Shown: positions 8,005 through 17,133, numbered from the stretch's first letter. The stretch is 36,934 bases of DNA from Caballeronia arationis (GCF_001544975.2 NZ_FCOG02000063.1:1-36934); one strand, 5' to 3'. Numbers and translations: made by a program. Notes: generated by a model from the sequence alone, not told the origin.

Positions 8005-9393
8005 ATGAGCAATAGAGTGAATGCTGGTGCGCGGCTTGATCGCCTTCCGATCGGCCCTTTCCATACGCGCGTCTTATGGCTAATCGGAATGGGTATGTTT
8101 TTTGACTCATTCGATAATACGCTTTCAAGTTCGGTCCTTGCCGCAATGCTCAAAAGCGGCTGGTCAACGTTGCAGCTGAATTCCGTTTTCATGTCTTCAA
8201 CGTTCGTCGGCCTGACAATTGGTGCAGCACTCGCAGGCTGGTTGAGCGACAAGTTTGGACGCCGCTTCGCTTACCAGTTCAACCTTGCGATCTTCGGTGG
8301 AATGGCGCTTGTGTCGGCACTCGCCCCATCGATGCCGTGGCTCATCGCTGCTCGCTTCATTATGGGCATTGGGATGGGTGCTGAGTACGTCATGGGGTAC
8401 GGCCTCATCATTGAATTTGTTCCTCCGTCGCATCGCGGCAGATACCTGGGCAAACTCGCGCTAATTGGAGGCTCGGGTGTCTTCGTTACTGCAGTGGTCG
8501 CAACATTGGTTGTTCCTTGGATCGGATGGCGCCCAATGTTCGTGATTGGCGGTATCGGTACCCTTTGGGTCTGGTGGATGCGTCGTCACCTCCCCGAGTC
8601 ACCCCGTTGGTTGGAGCGTGTGGGTCGCCATGCTGAGGCGGAGGAGATTATGCGGGCGATCGAAAAGGACGCCGGCGTCACGACGCCGCTTTCGTCTGCT
8701 CCGCAAGCGACAGCGCCGGCCAAAGAGCCGCATTGGGTACCACTTTCCACGCTTTTCTCGAGGACCGTCATCCGGCGTACCTTGCTTGCTATCGTGGTCA
8801 ACGTTGTCTGTCTGTTTGGATCGTATAGTCTCACCGGATGGATGCCAACGTTCTTTGTCAAGCAAGGTATGAGCGTGACCCATTCGCTGGGCTTCACGGC
8901 GGCAATGATGGGCGGCTGGATTGCGGGACCGCTGTTCCTTTCGTACGTCTCGGACAAGATGGGACGACGTACTGCGATCATGGTCTTTGCGGGCGTGTGT
9001 GCTTGCCTGGGAGCGATCTACCCGTTCCTCACATCGGCAACAGCGATCATCTCGTGCGGCTTCCTGCTCGTATCGTCAGTGGCAATATTCCTGACCCTCG
9101 GTCTGGGTATGACACCAGAAATGTTTCCGACGGAATATAGATTCCGTGGGGGCGGCGTGGCTCAAATGTTTGGACGACTTGGTTTGATTGGTTCGCCCTT
9201 CATCGTGCTTGAGTTATTCAACCGCTTCGGAATCTCCGGCGTTGTTTTCGCCATCTCTGGAGCATATATCTTCATCGCGATTCTGATCATGGTGGCTGGT
9301 ATCGAGACCAATCAACAATCTCTCGAGGCATTGGAGCCTGAGGAATTGCCTGAGGCGGAGACTGCGCTCGCGTCGACCGCGACTCGACGCTAA
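8005..9393 (+). CDS. MFS transporter, sugar/organic-acid porter type
   Basis: A 462-residue inner-membrane permease with about twelve hydrophobic segments in two halves. Family marks: an Asp-containing first helix (FFDSFDNTL), the loop 2-3 motif GWLSDKFGRR, an Arg in the fourth helix (ARFIMGIGMGAEYV), HRGRYLG after the fifth helix, PESPRWL at the start of the central loop, the second-half loop SDKMGRR, and a late PTEYRFRG. This layout fits proton symporters of sugars or carboxylates. The start at 8005 is preferred over the upstream frame because of AGGGGA six bases before it. It is first in block A, 134 bases before the alcohol dehydrogenase, so it probably imports that pathway's substrate. 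Specificity is not readable. Confidence 0.9.
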   Translation: MSNRVNAGARLDRLPIGPFHTRVLWLIGMGMFFDSFDNTLSSSVLAAMLKSGWSTLQLNSVFMSSTFVGLTIGAALAGWLSDKFGRRFAYQFNLAIFGGMALVSALAPSMPWLIAARFIMGIGMGAEYVMGYGLIIEFVPPSHRGRYLGKLALIGGSGVFVTAVVATLVVPWIGWRPMFVIGGIGTLWVWWMRRHLPESPRWLERVGRHAEAEEIMRAIEKDAGVTTPLSSAPQATAPAKEPHWVPLSTLFSRTVIRRTLLAIVVNVVCLFGSYSLTGWMPTFFVKQGMSVTHSLGFTAAMMGGWIAGPLFLSYVSDKMGRRTAIMVFAGVCACLGAIYPFLTSATAIISCGFLLVSSVAIFLTLGLGMTPEMFPTEYRFRGGGVAQMFGRLGLIGSPFIVLELFNRFGISGVVFAISGAYIFIAILIMVAGIETNQQSLEALEPEELPEAETALASTATRR

Positions 9394-9527
9394 CAAACGA
9401 CGAGATTGCGACGTATCAGGCAATGCATTGGGCGCGCCGGCGAGGGCGCTCATAGGGCTTACTAGTAACTACAGAGTGAGTTGTCTGCATTAAATTGACG
9501 GCTAAACACTGAAGAGGAAATCCGGAC

Positions 9528-10547
9528 ATGCGCGGTATTGTCTTTCGCGGTGGCTCTACTCTCGAACTTGCAACCTTTCCGGATCCAACCCCGGGCGTCG
9601 GCGAAGTTGTTCTCGAAATCAAGGCTTCCGGGATGTGCGGAAGCGACCTGCACTGGTATCGTCGTCCGGCTGGAGAAGTTCCGCCGGTCATTGCCGGTCA
9701 TGAGCCGTGTGGAGTGGTCGTCGCAGTCGGCCCGGGCGCGGTTGGACCTCATGCACGGATTGGCGCACGTGTGATGGTGCATCACTACAGCGGATGCATG
9801 GGTTGCCCGGACTGCCGTTCGGGATGGCCTCAGATGTGCCGTACCGCACCGATCACGGTGTATGGAACGGACGCTCATGGCGCACACGCTCCCTACATGA
9901 AAGTTCGGGCCGATACGCTCGTTCCGCTGAATGAGCGGCTCAGCTTCGAGGCAGGCGCCGCCATCTCGTGTGGAACCGGTACAGCCTGGGGCGCATTTGA
10001 GCGCATCGACCTATCTGGCCGCGATACCGTTGCGGTGTTTGGTCAGGGACCCGTGGGTCTATCCGCAACGATGCTTGCAAAGGCTCAAGGCGCTCGCGTC
10101 ATCGCACTTGATATCGATGAAAGTCGCCGCAAAACGGCAAAAGAATTCGGCGCCGATGCGGTGATCAATCCCCTCGACGGACCGGTTGCCGAGGCAATTC
10201 GGGAGCTGACCGGTGGTAAAGGCGTAAGCGTTGCGTTGGAAACATCGGGAGCTGCTGCGGCAAATCGGGACGCACTTGACTCAGTAAGCCCTTGGGGAAC
10301 CGTGTGTCTGGTCGGGATCGGCTCGGAATTCAGCCTGTCGCTGGCCAAGTATCTACGCACTCAAGTTCGCATTCTGACGTCGTGGACGATGTCGGTCCAG
10401 GGACAGCGGGCATGTGCCGACTTCGTCGTAGACCGGGGACTCAATCTCGACGCATTGTTCACCGACCGTTGGCGCTTGGATCAAGCGCAAGAAGCTTATC
10501 AAGTCTTTAACCGTCAAAGCGGCGGCAAAGGCGTGTTCTTGATGTAG
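9528..10547 (+). CDS. Zinc-dependent alcohol dehydrogenase (MDR family)
   Basis: A 339-residue cytoplasmic NAD(P)-dependent dehydrogenase. Catalytic-zinc ligands are visible as Cys37 (GMCGSDLHW), His58-Glu59 (AGHEPCG) and Cys148. Structural-zinc ligands are Cys90, Cys93, Cys96 and Cys104 (GCMGCPDC and a later Cys). The Rossmann motif GQGPVG is at 172-177, followed by an acidic residue after the next strand (ALDIDES), which favours NAD over NADP. The length is normal for threonine/sorbitol-dehydrogenase-like members. A GAGGAAA-type ribosome-binding site precedes the ATG. It lies 56 bases before an aldehyde dehydrogenase, so the two probably oxidise an alcohol to an acid in sequence. Confidence 0.93.
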   Translation: MRGIVFRGGSTLELATFPDPTPGVGEVVLEIKASGMCGSDLHWYRRPAGEVPPVIAGHEPCGVVVAVGPGAVGPHARIGARVMVHHYSGCMGCPDCRSGWPQMCRTAPITVYGTDAHGAHAPYMKVRADTLVPLNERLSFEAGAAISCGTGTAWGAFERIDLSGRDTVAVFGQGPVGLSATMLAKAQGARVIALDIDESRRKTAKEFGADAVINPLDGPVAEAIRELTGGKGVSVALETSGAAAANRDALDSVSPWGTVCLVGIGSEFSLSLAKYLRTQVRILTSWTMSVQGQRACADFVVDRGLNLDALFTDRWRLDQAQEAYQVFNRQSGGKGVFLM

Positions 10548-10603
10548 TCCCGGCGGTCGTAATTGCCAGTCGCTCCACAGGAATATAGATAATAGGGAAT
10601 CGA

Positions 10604-12061
10604 ATGAGCACTACCAGAGCAGAAGCGGCCAGACGGTATCCGAAGTTGGGCCAGCTCATCGCAGGTAAGATGAGATACGCAAGCGGTCAACCGTCCTTGA
10701 ATGTCATTGATCCCACGACTGGCTTGGCTCTCGGTCCTGTGCCGATGGCGACGGAAGGCGACGTTGATGAAGCGCTTGCTGCGACGAGCAAGGGTTTCGA
10801 CACCTGGCGAAATACATCTGCGTTCGAGCGCAGCAAACTTATGCGGCGCGTTGCGGATCGTATGCGCGAGCGAGCGGAAGCCCTCGCTGAACTCTTGGTC
10901 CTGGAGTTAGGTAAGCCGTGGAATGAGGCGCTTGGAGAGGTCGAAGTGGCGGCTGGGATGTGGGAGTGGGCGGCTGAGGAGGGTAGACGCGCGTACGGAC
11001 GCGTCATACCGTCAAGAGAATTAAACGCGCGCCAGATGGCGCTTGTTGAACCTGTGGGTCCTGTTGCCGCCTTCGTCACCTGGAATGGGCCGCTAGTTAC
11101 GCCCTCACGAAAGATGTCAGGCGCTCTGGGCGCGGGCTGTTCGATCGTGCTTCGCGCTTCCGAAGAGGTACCGGCATGCGCGTTCGCGCTAGGCCAGATT
11201 GTGTACGAATGCGGTCTGCCAACTGGCGTGCTGTCGGTGCTTGCAGGCGAACCCGTGATGATGTCCAACAAGTTGCTCGGAAGTCCTGTGGTGCGTGCCG
11301 TTACGTTTACCGGTTCGACCGCCGTTGGGAAGTTGCTGTCGCAACAGGCCGTCGCACACATGAAGCGTCCGATCATGGAGTTAGGCGGTCACGGACCCGT
11401 GTTGGCTTTCGAGGGTATTGACGTTCAAACATTCGCCAAACGCGCGGTTGCCGCCAAGTTCGCCAACTCGGGACAGGTCTGTTTCGCCCCGACACGCTTC
11501 TATGTGCAACGCTCAATCTACGCGGATGTTGTGGACGCTATGACCGCGGAGGCGAAGCAGATCGTCGTGGGGTGCGGCTTTGATTCAACGACGCAGATGG
11601 GGCCACTGAAAAGCGAAAGAGGTCTCAAAGCAATCGAGGATCTCGTTGCCGATGCCAAGCAGCGCGGGCTGAGCATAACCACCGGCGGTAAGAGGATCGA
11701 TCGCCCGGGGTTCTTCTACGAACCCACTATTGTTGCCGATGCGACCGTTGAAGCGAAGCTGTCAAACGCCGAGCCATTTGGCCCGATCGCGGCATTGACG
11801 CCGTTTGATACCTATGATCAAGCAATAGCCTTGTCGAACCGACTGCCCTACGGCCTCGGCGCTTACGTGCATGCGCGCGAATTCGAAACTCTCCACCGCG
11901 CGGTGCATGACCTCGAAGCGGGCAATGTTATCTGCAACGGCTGGCGCGTCACTTATCCGGAAACGCCATTCGGCGGTCATAAAGAGAGCGGGATGTTTTC
12001 AGAAGGCGGCATCGAAGGCCTTCGGGCGTTTCAGAACATCAAGTACGCTTCAATGACTTGA
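10604..12061 (+). CDS. NAD-dependent aldehyde dehydrogenase (block A)
   Basis: A 485-residue ALDH-superfamily enzyme, expected to oxidise an aldehyde to a carboxylate in the cytoplasm. Catalytic residues are present: Asn161 (TWNGPL), Glu259 (MELGGHGP) and the nucleophile Cys293 (SGQVCFAP), with FTGSTAVG for the nucleotide. The Lys that normally follows the VVL strand and contacts the cofactor ribose is Arg184 here (IVLRASEE), which is unusual. Overall it resembles the enzyme at 29130 more than the other two ALDHs in the window (shared AGCS, LGGHxPVL and PxRFxV features). It follows the Zn-alcohol dehydrogenase at 56 bases, suggesting consecutive steps. Confidence 0.93.
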   Translation: MSTTRAEAARRYPKLGQLIAGKMRYASGQPSLNVIDPTTGLALGPVPMATEGDVDEALAATSKGFDTWRNTSAFERSKLMRRVADRMRERAEALAELLVLELGKPWNEALGEVEVAAGMWEWAAEEGRRAYGRVIPSRELNARQMALVEPVGPVAAFVTWNGPLVTPSRKMSGALGAGCSIVLRASEEVPACAFALGQIVYECGLPTGVLSVLAGEPVMMSNKLLGSPVVRAVTFTGSTAVGKLLSQQAVAHMKRPIMELGGHGPVLAFEGIDVQTFAKRAVAAKFANSGQVCFAPTRFYVQRSIYADVVDAMTAEAKQIVVGCGFDSTTQMGPLKSERGLKAIEDLVADAKQRGLSITTGGKRIDRPGFFYEPTIVADATVEAKLSNAEPFGPIAALTPFDTYDQAIALSNRLPYGLGAYVHAREFETLHRAVHDLEAGNVICNGWRVTYPETPFGGHKESGMFSEGGIEGLRAFQNIKYASMT

Positions 12062-12177
12062 TGCGCGCTGAAGTCAGCGAAACTTACCAAGCTGGCGGGT
12101 AAAACGAACTGTACTTAAACAAGTGCGACGCGCAGAATCAAAACGACGATAAGCCCTGGTTACCGAGCAACTCCTTC

Positions 12178-13569
12178 ATGAAAGACGAACTGGACCTCTG
12201 CCATCACTTTGCCGACTTCGCAGCGAATACACGCTACGAAGATCTGCCCGACGACGCAATCGAATCTGCGAAGAAGACTATTCTCGACACCTTGGGCGTG
12301 ACATTGGCTGCGAGTGGTATGGAGCCTGCGGTGAAAGCGTTGGTAGAACTGCTCGAACAAAGCGGCGGAAGCGCAGAGAGCACGGTCCTCGGTTTCGGCG
12401 GCAAACTGCCGGCAATTTCCGCAGCATTTGCTAACGGTTCGATGGCTCACTGTCTGGACTTCGACGACCAAACTCCGTGGGGCGCACACGCAGCGAGCTC
12501 GATCGTGCCGTCCGTTTTTGCATTAGCCGAACGCATGGGTGGGGTGTCGGGCAAAAAGATCATCACCGCCGTCGCCATCGGGCAGGATCTTTTCGCACGC
12601 CTGCGTTGCAATGTCGGCTGGAATCAGAACTGGAACCTGTCGTCGATGGTCGGCGCATTCTCCGCAACGGCGTCCGCGGCTCATATACTCGGACTGTCCG
12701 CCAGGCAGACCTCACATGCGTTCGGTATCGCGAGCCAGCAGTCGTGCGGGACGATGGAAGTGATCTTCGCAACCGGCAGTGACTTGCGTGGCATGTACGC
12801 CGGATTCACTGCGAAGGGTGTCGTCATTGCCGCCTTGCTCGCGCAGAAAGGCATTACGGGCATAGACACGTTGTTCGAAGGAAAAGCCGGGATATTCAAC
12901 GTTTATTTCGGCGGGAAGTACGATCGCGAGAAGATGCTTGACGGGCTAGGGGAGCAGTTTCTCGGAAGCACGACGCTCTATAAGGCATGGCCCGCAGTCG
13001 GGAATTCCCATACCTATATTCACGCCGTCATCGAGTTGATGAAGGAGAAGCAGATCGCTGCGAAAGACATCGAGACGATTCGGACCTATGTTGGCGATTT
13101 CACGTACACCATGTGCACGCCGCTCGACGTCCGCCGCGCGCCGGCCACGCTCGTCGATGCAAAGATGAGCTTGCCGTTCATCGTGGGCATTGCGGCGAGC
13201 AGGGGAAAAATGGACATAGCCGATTTCACTGTGAAAGCGCTGAAAGATCCCGATGTGCTCGCGATGGCGTCCAAGGTGACGCCAGTACAGGACCCGAGCC
13301 AGAACTGGACGTTCAAGCTGCCTGACGGCCGAATCGAGATTGCGACGAAAGACGGCCAGGTGTTCGAGCGGCTCGGAAGCAAGGTTCCTGGCAGCCCCGA
13401 AGCACCACTTACCTGGAAGCATCTCTCCGAGAAGTTTGCAAGTTGCGCATCCGTTGCGGCCGTGGCTCCGTCGGATGCCGGCATCGAAAAGGCTGAGCGA
13501 ATGATCCGTCGGCTCGAAGCTGTCGGTGACGCTACTGACGTACTGCGAGCCGTAGCCGAAAGGTCATAG
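12178..13569 (+). CDS. MmgE/PrpD family protein
   Basis: A 463-residue protein of the MmgE/PrpD fold, a family that includes 2-methylcitrate dehydratase, cis-aconitate decarboxylase and iminodisuccinate epimerase. These act on polycarboxylates by removing or moving a proton next to a carboxylate. Family marks seen: an N-terminal helical segment with TILDTLGVTLAAS, NGSMAHCLDFDD at about 87-97, the VPSVFALAER helix, a FGIASQQS segment, and KAWPAVGNSHTYIHAVIEL in the second half. The usual Thr-His after DFDD is Gln-Thr-Pro here, so the reaction may differ from PrpD. The ribosome-binding site is weak. It sits in block A between an ALDH and a cupin, not with prpB/prpC, which argues against methylcitrate metabolism. 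Confidence 0.9.
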   Translation: MKDELDLCHHFADFAANTRYEDLPDDAIESAKKTILDTLGVTLAASGMEPAVKALVELLEQSGGSAESTVLGFGGKLPAISAAFANGSMAHCLDFDDQTPWGAHAASSIVPSVFALAERMGGVSGKKIITAVAIGQDLFARLRCNVGWNQNWNLSSMVGAFSATASAAHILGLSARQTSHAFGIASQQSCGTMEVIFATGSDLRGMYAGFTAKGVVIAALLAQKGITGIDTLFEGKAGIFNVYFGGKYDREKMLDGLGEQFLGSTTLYKAWPAVGNSHTYIHAVIELMKEKQIAAKDIETIRTYVGDFTYTMCTPLDVRRAPATLVDAKMSLPFIVGIAASRGKMDIADFTVKALKDPDVLAMASKVTPVQDPSQNWTFKLPDGRIEIATKDGQVFERLGSKVPGSPEAPLTWKHLSEKFASCASVAAVAPSDAGIEKAERMIRRLEAVGDATDVLRAVAERS

Positions 13570-13724
13570 CAGGGAATGAACCGCGTGAAGCGGTGTTATT
13601 CGTCAGCGCAACGGGAAATGTGTATCGAACGCAGGAATCCTAATGGTTCCAACGAATTTGAATTAGCGCCGTCGGGCGCATCCGCAATGAAACGCGGGCA
13701 TGTAATGACCGTAAGGAGGATCAA

Positions 13725-14567
13725 ATGCGAGTATCAGAAGCGTCGTCGACAGACTTCGGCAGGATTGGAAGCAACATGCGGGAAGGGGTCCTTGAGCAGA
13801 AGTTCTTGTTGCAAGGAAAGCCCGGCTCTCCCAACAATTATTTGATTAATGTTGGCCGGACGGGCGCCGGCGGCTGGACAGCGCCAAGTCACCGTCACAA
13901 CTTCGATCAGATTCGCTACGTCATCAAAGGCAGCTTCCCGTACGGACAGGGTAAGAGCATGCCCGAAGGTTGGGTTGGGTACTTCCCAGAAAGCGTGTAC
14001 TACGGACCGCAAGACCGTCCCGAAGGCTTGGAGATGATGGTCTGCCAGTTAGGTGGCGCGCAAGGGTACGGATTCGTCAGCGTCGAAGAGCGTGAGGCGG
14101 CGAATCAGTTGCTCAAAACCAAAGGCGAATTTAAGGACGGTATCTACACTTGGTATGACGAGTCGGGCAAGAAGCATAACCAAGACGGATTTGAGGCCTG
14201 CTTCGAACAAGTGATGGGTCGCAAGCTGGAATATGCTCAGCCGCGATACAACGACCTTGTACTGATGAACCCGGCGAATTATGCCTGGATTCCAGAACCG
14301 ACGAATGGCGTCTTTTCAAAATGGCTCGGCTCGTTTACGGAACGCAATACACGAATCGGTTTTGTGAAGGTGGAAGCCGGGGCGTCGTTTCCCGCAGGGT
14401 TGCAACCGTCCATCGAGTTGCTCTTTTTGAGTAAGGGCAAGGTCAGCTTTGAAGGCAAAGAGTACGGTCTTCACTCGGCGTTTGAGTTCGACGCGAACGA
14501 AGGTCCTGTGCCGCTCAGGGCGGTAGAGGAAACGGAATTCTTCCGTATCGTGATGCCAACATTCTGA
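13725..14567 (+). CDS. Two-part cupin-domain protein
   Basis: A 280-residue soluble protein with two beta-barrel halves. The first cupin (about residues 40-115) has the metal-ligand pattern SHRHNFDQIRYV plus a downstream Gly-x-Phe-Pro segment. The second (about 205-275) has ELLFLSKGKVSFEGKEY and lacks an obvious His pair, so only the first half is likely to bind metal. A charged linker of about 80 residues separates them. I cannot assign a reaction; cupins of this type include isomerases, dioxygenases, decarboxylases and sensors. TAAGGAGGA four bases before the ATG is the strongest ribosome-binding site in block A, suggesting high expression. It lies between MmgE/PrpD and the racemase-like gene, so it probably acts on the same intermediates. 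Confidence 0.85.
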   Translation: MRVSEASSTDFGRIGSNMREGVLEQKFLLQGKPGSPNNYLINVGRTGAGGWTAPSHRHNFDQIRYVIKGSFPYGQGKSMPEGWVGYFPESVYYGPQDRPEGLEMMVCQLGGAQGYGFVSVEEREAANQLLKTKGEFKDGIYTWYDESGKKHNQDGFEACFEQVMGRKLEYAQPRYNDLVLMNPANYAWIPEPTNGVFSKWLGSFTERNTRIGFVKVEAGASFPAGLQPSIELLFLSKGKVSFEGKEYGLHSAFEFDANEGPVPLRAVEETEFFRIVMPTF

Positions 14568-14629
14568 CGCTACTGCGTCGAACAAAGCATATCGTCTAAC
14601 GTTGCTCTTATACGGAACCCTCTTAGGCT

Positions 14630-15289
14630 ATGACTACGATTGCCGTAATTCACACCGGGCCGGTTACAGTTCAGCCAATCAAGGAGCAAATCAGCGAGCA
14701 AATTCCTGAGGCGCGCGTCATAAATATTATTGACGACAGCTTGCTTGCCGATGTACGAACTGCCGGGCATCTGACGCCCGAAGTTGCCAGTCGAATCAAC
14801 TCATACATGTCCAATGCACAAGCGATGCATGCCGACATTATTTTGAACGCATGCTCCTCGGTTGGCGAAGCAGTTGACTACGTCCGCCACTTCGTTACAA
14901 CCCCGATCGTCAAAATCGATGAGGCGATGGCCGAGGAAGCGAGCTCGATTGGCCGCCGAATCGGCGTCGTCGCAACTGTTTCGACGACGCTCGAACCGAC
15001 CGTGCGACTGATCAAGAAAAAGGCGGCCGAACTAGGCCGCACGATTGACGTGACGGAGCGGATCGCGGAAGGCGCGTTCGAGGCGCTGCTCAGTGGCGAC
15101 GCCGCGAAACATGACGAGATCGTGAAGGGCACGATCTCGGCTCTGACGGAGCAGGTCGACGTGGTCGTGCTGGCGCAGGCTTCAATGGCGCGACTCGTTC
15201 CGCAGTTGCAGGGCGTGCGCATCCCTGTGCTATCCAGCCCGCAAAGCGGTGTCGCAGCGCTCAAGCGAGCACTCGCCAACATGCGCTAA
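14630..15289 (+). CDS. Asp/Glu racemase-family protein with a single catalytic Cys
   Basis: A 219-residue protein of the Asp/Glu/hydantoin racemase superfamily, which also contains maleate cis-trans isomerase and arylmalonate decarboxylase. The two-domain pattern is clear: IAVIHTGP at the start, the first active-site Cys75 in NACSSVGE, the GVVATVSTTLEPT strand and helix at 112-124, and the domain-closing strand VDVVVLAQASMA at 176-187. The second Cys expected in that strand for two-base racemases is absent (Ala/Ser at 184-185). A one-base isomerase or a decarboxylase is therefore more likely than a true racemase. It precedes the aldolase by 43 bases in block A. Confidence 0.87.
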   Translation: MTTIAVIHTGPVTVQPIKEQISEQIPEARVINIIDDSLLADVRTAGHLTPEVASRINSYMSNAQAMHADIILNACSSVGEAVDYVRHFVTTPIVKIDEAMAEEASSIGRRIGVVATVSTTLEPTVRLIKKKAAELGRTIDVTERIAEGAFEALLSGDAAKHDEIVKGTISALTEQVDVVVLAQASMARLVPQLQGVRIPVLSSPQSGVAALKRALANMR

Positions 15290-15332
15290 ACGGAAAGCGC
15301 GCAAGCGCTTCTTGTGTACTCGAGGGGACAAC

Positions 15333-16130
15333 ATGAAAGTAACCGCGCGGGAACTAGTTAGAAACGTCGTCAAGGAGAAACTGGCGCGCGATGAAGTGGC
15401 GCTCTCCATGACGGTTCGACTGGTCAGAACGGCTGAGATCGTAACGATTGCCAAAACTGCGGGTTTCGATACGTTTTACATTGACCTTGAGCACAGCACG
15501 CTGTCGATGGAAACGACGAGCCAAATCTGTATCTCGGCCATGAACGCAGGTATCGCGCCATTCGTTCGCCTGCCGAATCTCACGTCGGATGTGATCGCCC
15601 GCATTCTGGACGGTGGCGCGCTGGGGGTCATTGCGCCGCATGTCGAGACCGCCGAGCAGGCGAGGCAGGTCGTTCGTGCGGCCAAGTTTCCGCCGCTGGG
15701 CGAACGCTCTCACGGCGGCGTGCTGCCGCACATGGGCTTTCGCTCGTTTCCGACTTCCGAAGTGGGTGAGGCGGTCAACGACGCGACGATGGTCGTCATC
15801 ATGATCGAGACAAAGGAAGCGCTCGACGTGATTGACGAGATTGCCGCGATCGAAGGCGTGGACCTGCTCTTCATCGGGACCAACGACCTGTGCGCATCGC
15901 TTGGCATTGCGGGTCAGTTCGAGCATGAGAGCGTGCGCGATGCTTACACGAAGGGCATTGCCGCATGTCGAAAGCACGGAAAGCATCTCGGTGTCGGCGG
16001 CCTCAATGCTCATCCGAACCTCGTCGCGCAGTTCGTGGAAATGGGCGCGCGATATGTCTCGACTGGCACCGACATCTCGTTTCTGGTAAGCGGAGCAAGC
16101 GCCAAGGCCGCGATGATGCGCGACCTCTGA
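15333..16130 (+). CDS. HpcH/HpaI-family class II aldolase
   Basis: A 265-residue metal-dependent aldolase of the HpcH/HpaI (citrate-lyase beta-like) family, cleaving 4-hydroxy-2-oxo acids to pyruvate or a related 2-oxo acid plus an aldehyde. Conserved residues seen: His54 (IDLEHS, catalytic), Arg79 (PFVRLP, substrate carboxylate), the metal ligand Glu159 (MIETKEA), and Asp185 (IGTNDLCASLG). The length is normal. The open frame begins at 15249 inside the preceding gene, but GAGGGGA just before the ATG at 15333 fixes the start. It is 25 bases before the D-2-hydroxyacid dehydrogenase, which could reduce one of its products. The actual substrate is unknown. Confidence 0.93.
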   Translation: MKVTARELVRNVVKEKLARDEVALSMTVRLVRTAEIVTIAKTAGFDTFYIDLEHSTLSMETTSQICISAMNAGIAPFVRLPNLTSDVIARILDGGALGVIAPHVETAEQARQVVRAAKFPPLGERSHGGVLPHMGFRSFPTSEVGEAVNDATMVVIMIETKEALDVIDEIAAIEGVDLLFIGTNDLCASLGIAGQFEHESVRDAYTKGIAACRKHGKHLGVGGLNAHPNLVAQFVEMGARYVSTGTDISFLVSGASAKAAMMRDL

Positions 16131-16155
16131 CTGCTGTCCTTCAAGGATCTTGTTA

Positions 16156-17121
16156 ATGAACAAAATCGTAGTTTATAAGCCGCTGCCCGAGGAAACGATT
16201 GAGTACCTGCGTTCTCACGCCGATGTTGCAATCGTCGATCCGAAGCAGCCAAACGCGCTAATCGACGCGCTCAAGGACGCTGACGGCGCCATCGGAACCG
16301 GCGTGAAGATGAACGCGGAAACGCTCGCGGGCGCGACACGTCTGAAGGTGTTATCCACCGTATCGGTGGGATTCGATGCCTTCGATATCGACTATCTGAA
16401 TCAACGCGGCATCTTGCTGACCAATACGCCGGATGTCCTTACGGAGTCGACCGCCGACACTGCGTTTTCGCTGGTCCTGCTCACGGCCCGGCGCCTCGCC
16501 GAACTCGATGCGTTCGTGAAGGCTGGAAAGTGGACCAAGAAAATCGGGGAGGATAAGTTTGGCGTGGATGTTCATCACAAGACGCTGGGTATCGTTGGAC
16601 TGGGCCGTATAGGAACGTCGGTCGCCCGGCGCGCTGCCTTGGGCTTCGAGATGAAGGTTCTGTACGTAGGCCACGGCGTCAACGAGCGCGCTGAACGCGA
16701 GTACGGAGCGAGAAAGGTGGAACTGGAGGAACTTCTCAGCACGTCCGACTTCGTGTTGTTACAGCCGCCCTTGACCGCGGAGACGCGCAACCTGATCGGC
16801 ACGCCGCAACTGAAGGCGATGAAGCGCAGCGCGTTTTTGATCAATGCGTCGCGCGGGCAGATCGTCGACGAAGCGGCGCTCGTCGAGGCGCTCAAAGACG
16901 GCACCATTGCCGGCGCAGGGCTCGATGTCTATCTGGAAGAGCCGCTCTCGGTTGAGTCGCCGCTCCTGAAGATGAACAACGTGGTGACGTTGCCGCATAT
17001 CGGATCCGCCACACATGAGACGCGACGCGCAATGAACAAGAACGCTGCCGAGAACCTCATCAGCGCGCTGAACGGCACGTTAAAGTCCAATATGATCAAT
17101 CCGGAAGTGTTGCAACGCTGA
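16156..17121 (+). CDS. D-2-hydroxyacid dehydrogenase (glyoxylate/hydroxypyruvate reductase-like)
   Basis: A 321-residue NAD(P)-dependent enzyme interconverting 2-oxo acids and D-2-hydroxyacids. Seen: TVSVGFDAFD and TPDVLTESTADTAF in the catalytic domain, the Rossmann motif GLGRIG at 148-153, and the catalytic triad Arg233 (NASRGQIVDE), Glu262 (LEEPL) and His281 (LPHIGSAT). The layout resembles the GhrB/2-ketogluconate reductase branch. Position after the Rossmann motif does not settle NAD versus NADP. A TTG start six bases upstream is possible, but the ATG at 16156 has AAGGAT seven bases before it. It is the last gene of block A. A likely job is reducing glyoxylate, hydroxypyruvate or a similar aldolase product. 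Confidence 0.92.
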   Translation: MNKIVVYKPLPEETIEYLRSHADVAIVDPKQPNALIDALKDADGAIGTGVKMNAETLAGATRLKVLSTVSVGFDAFDIDYLNQRGILLTNTPDVLTESTADTAFSLVLLTARRLAELDAFVKAGKWTKKIGEDKFGVDVHHKTLGIVGLGRIGTSVARRAALGFEMKVLYVGHGVNERAEREYGARKVELEELLSTSDFVLLQPPLTAETRNLIGTPQLKAMKRSAFLINASRGQIVDEAALVEALKDGTIAGAGLDVYLEEPLSVESPLLKMNNVVTLPHIGSATHETRRAMNKNAAENLISALNGTLKSNMINPEVLQR

Positions 17122-17133
17122 GAGAACGTGCGC

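Noticed and set aside
12178..13569. Methylcitrate (propionate) pathway assignment for the MmgE/PrpD gene
   Set aside because: No prpB, prpC or acnM-like neighbour is present, and the residues after DFDD differ from typical PrpD.
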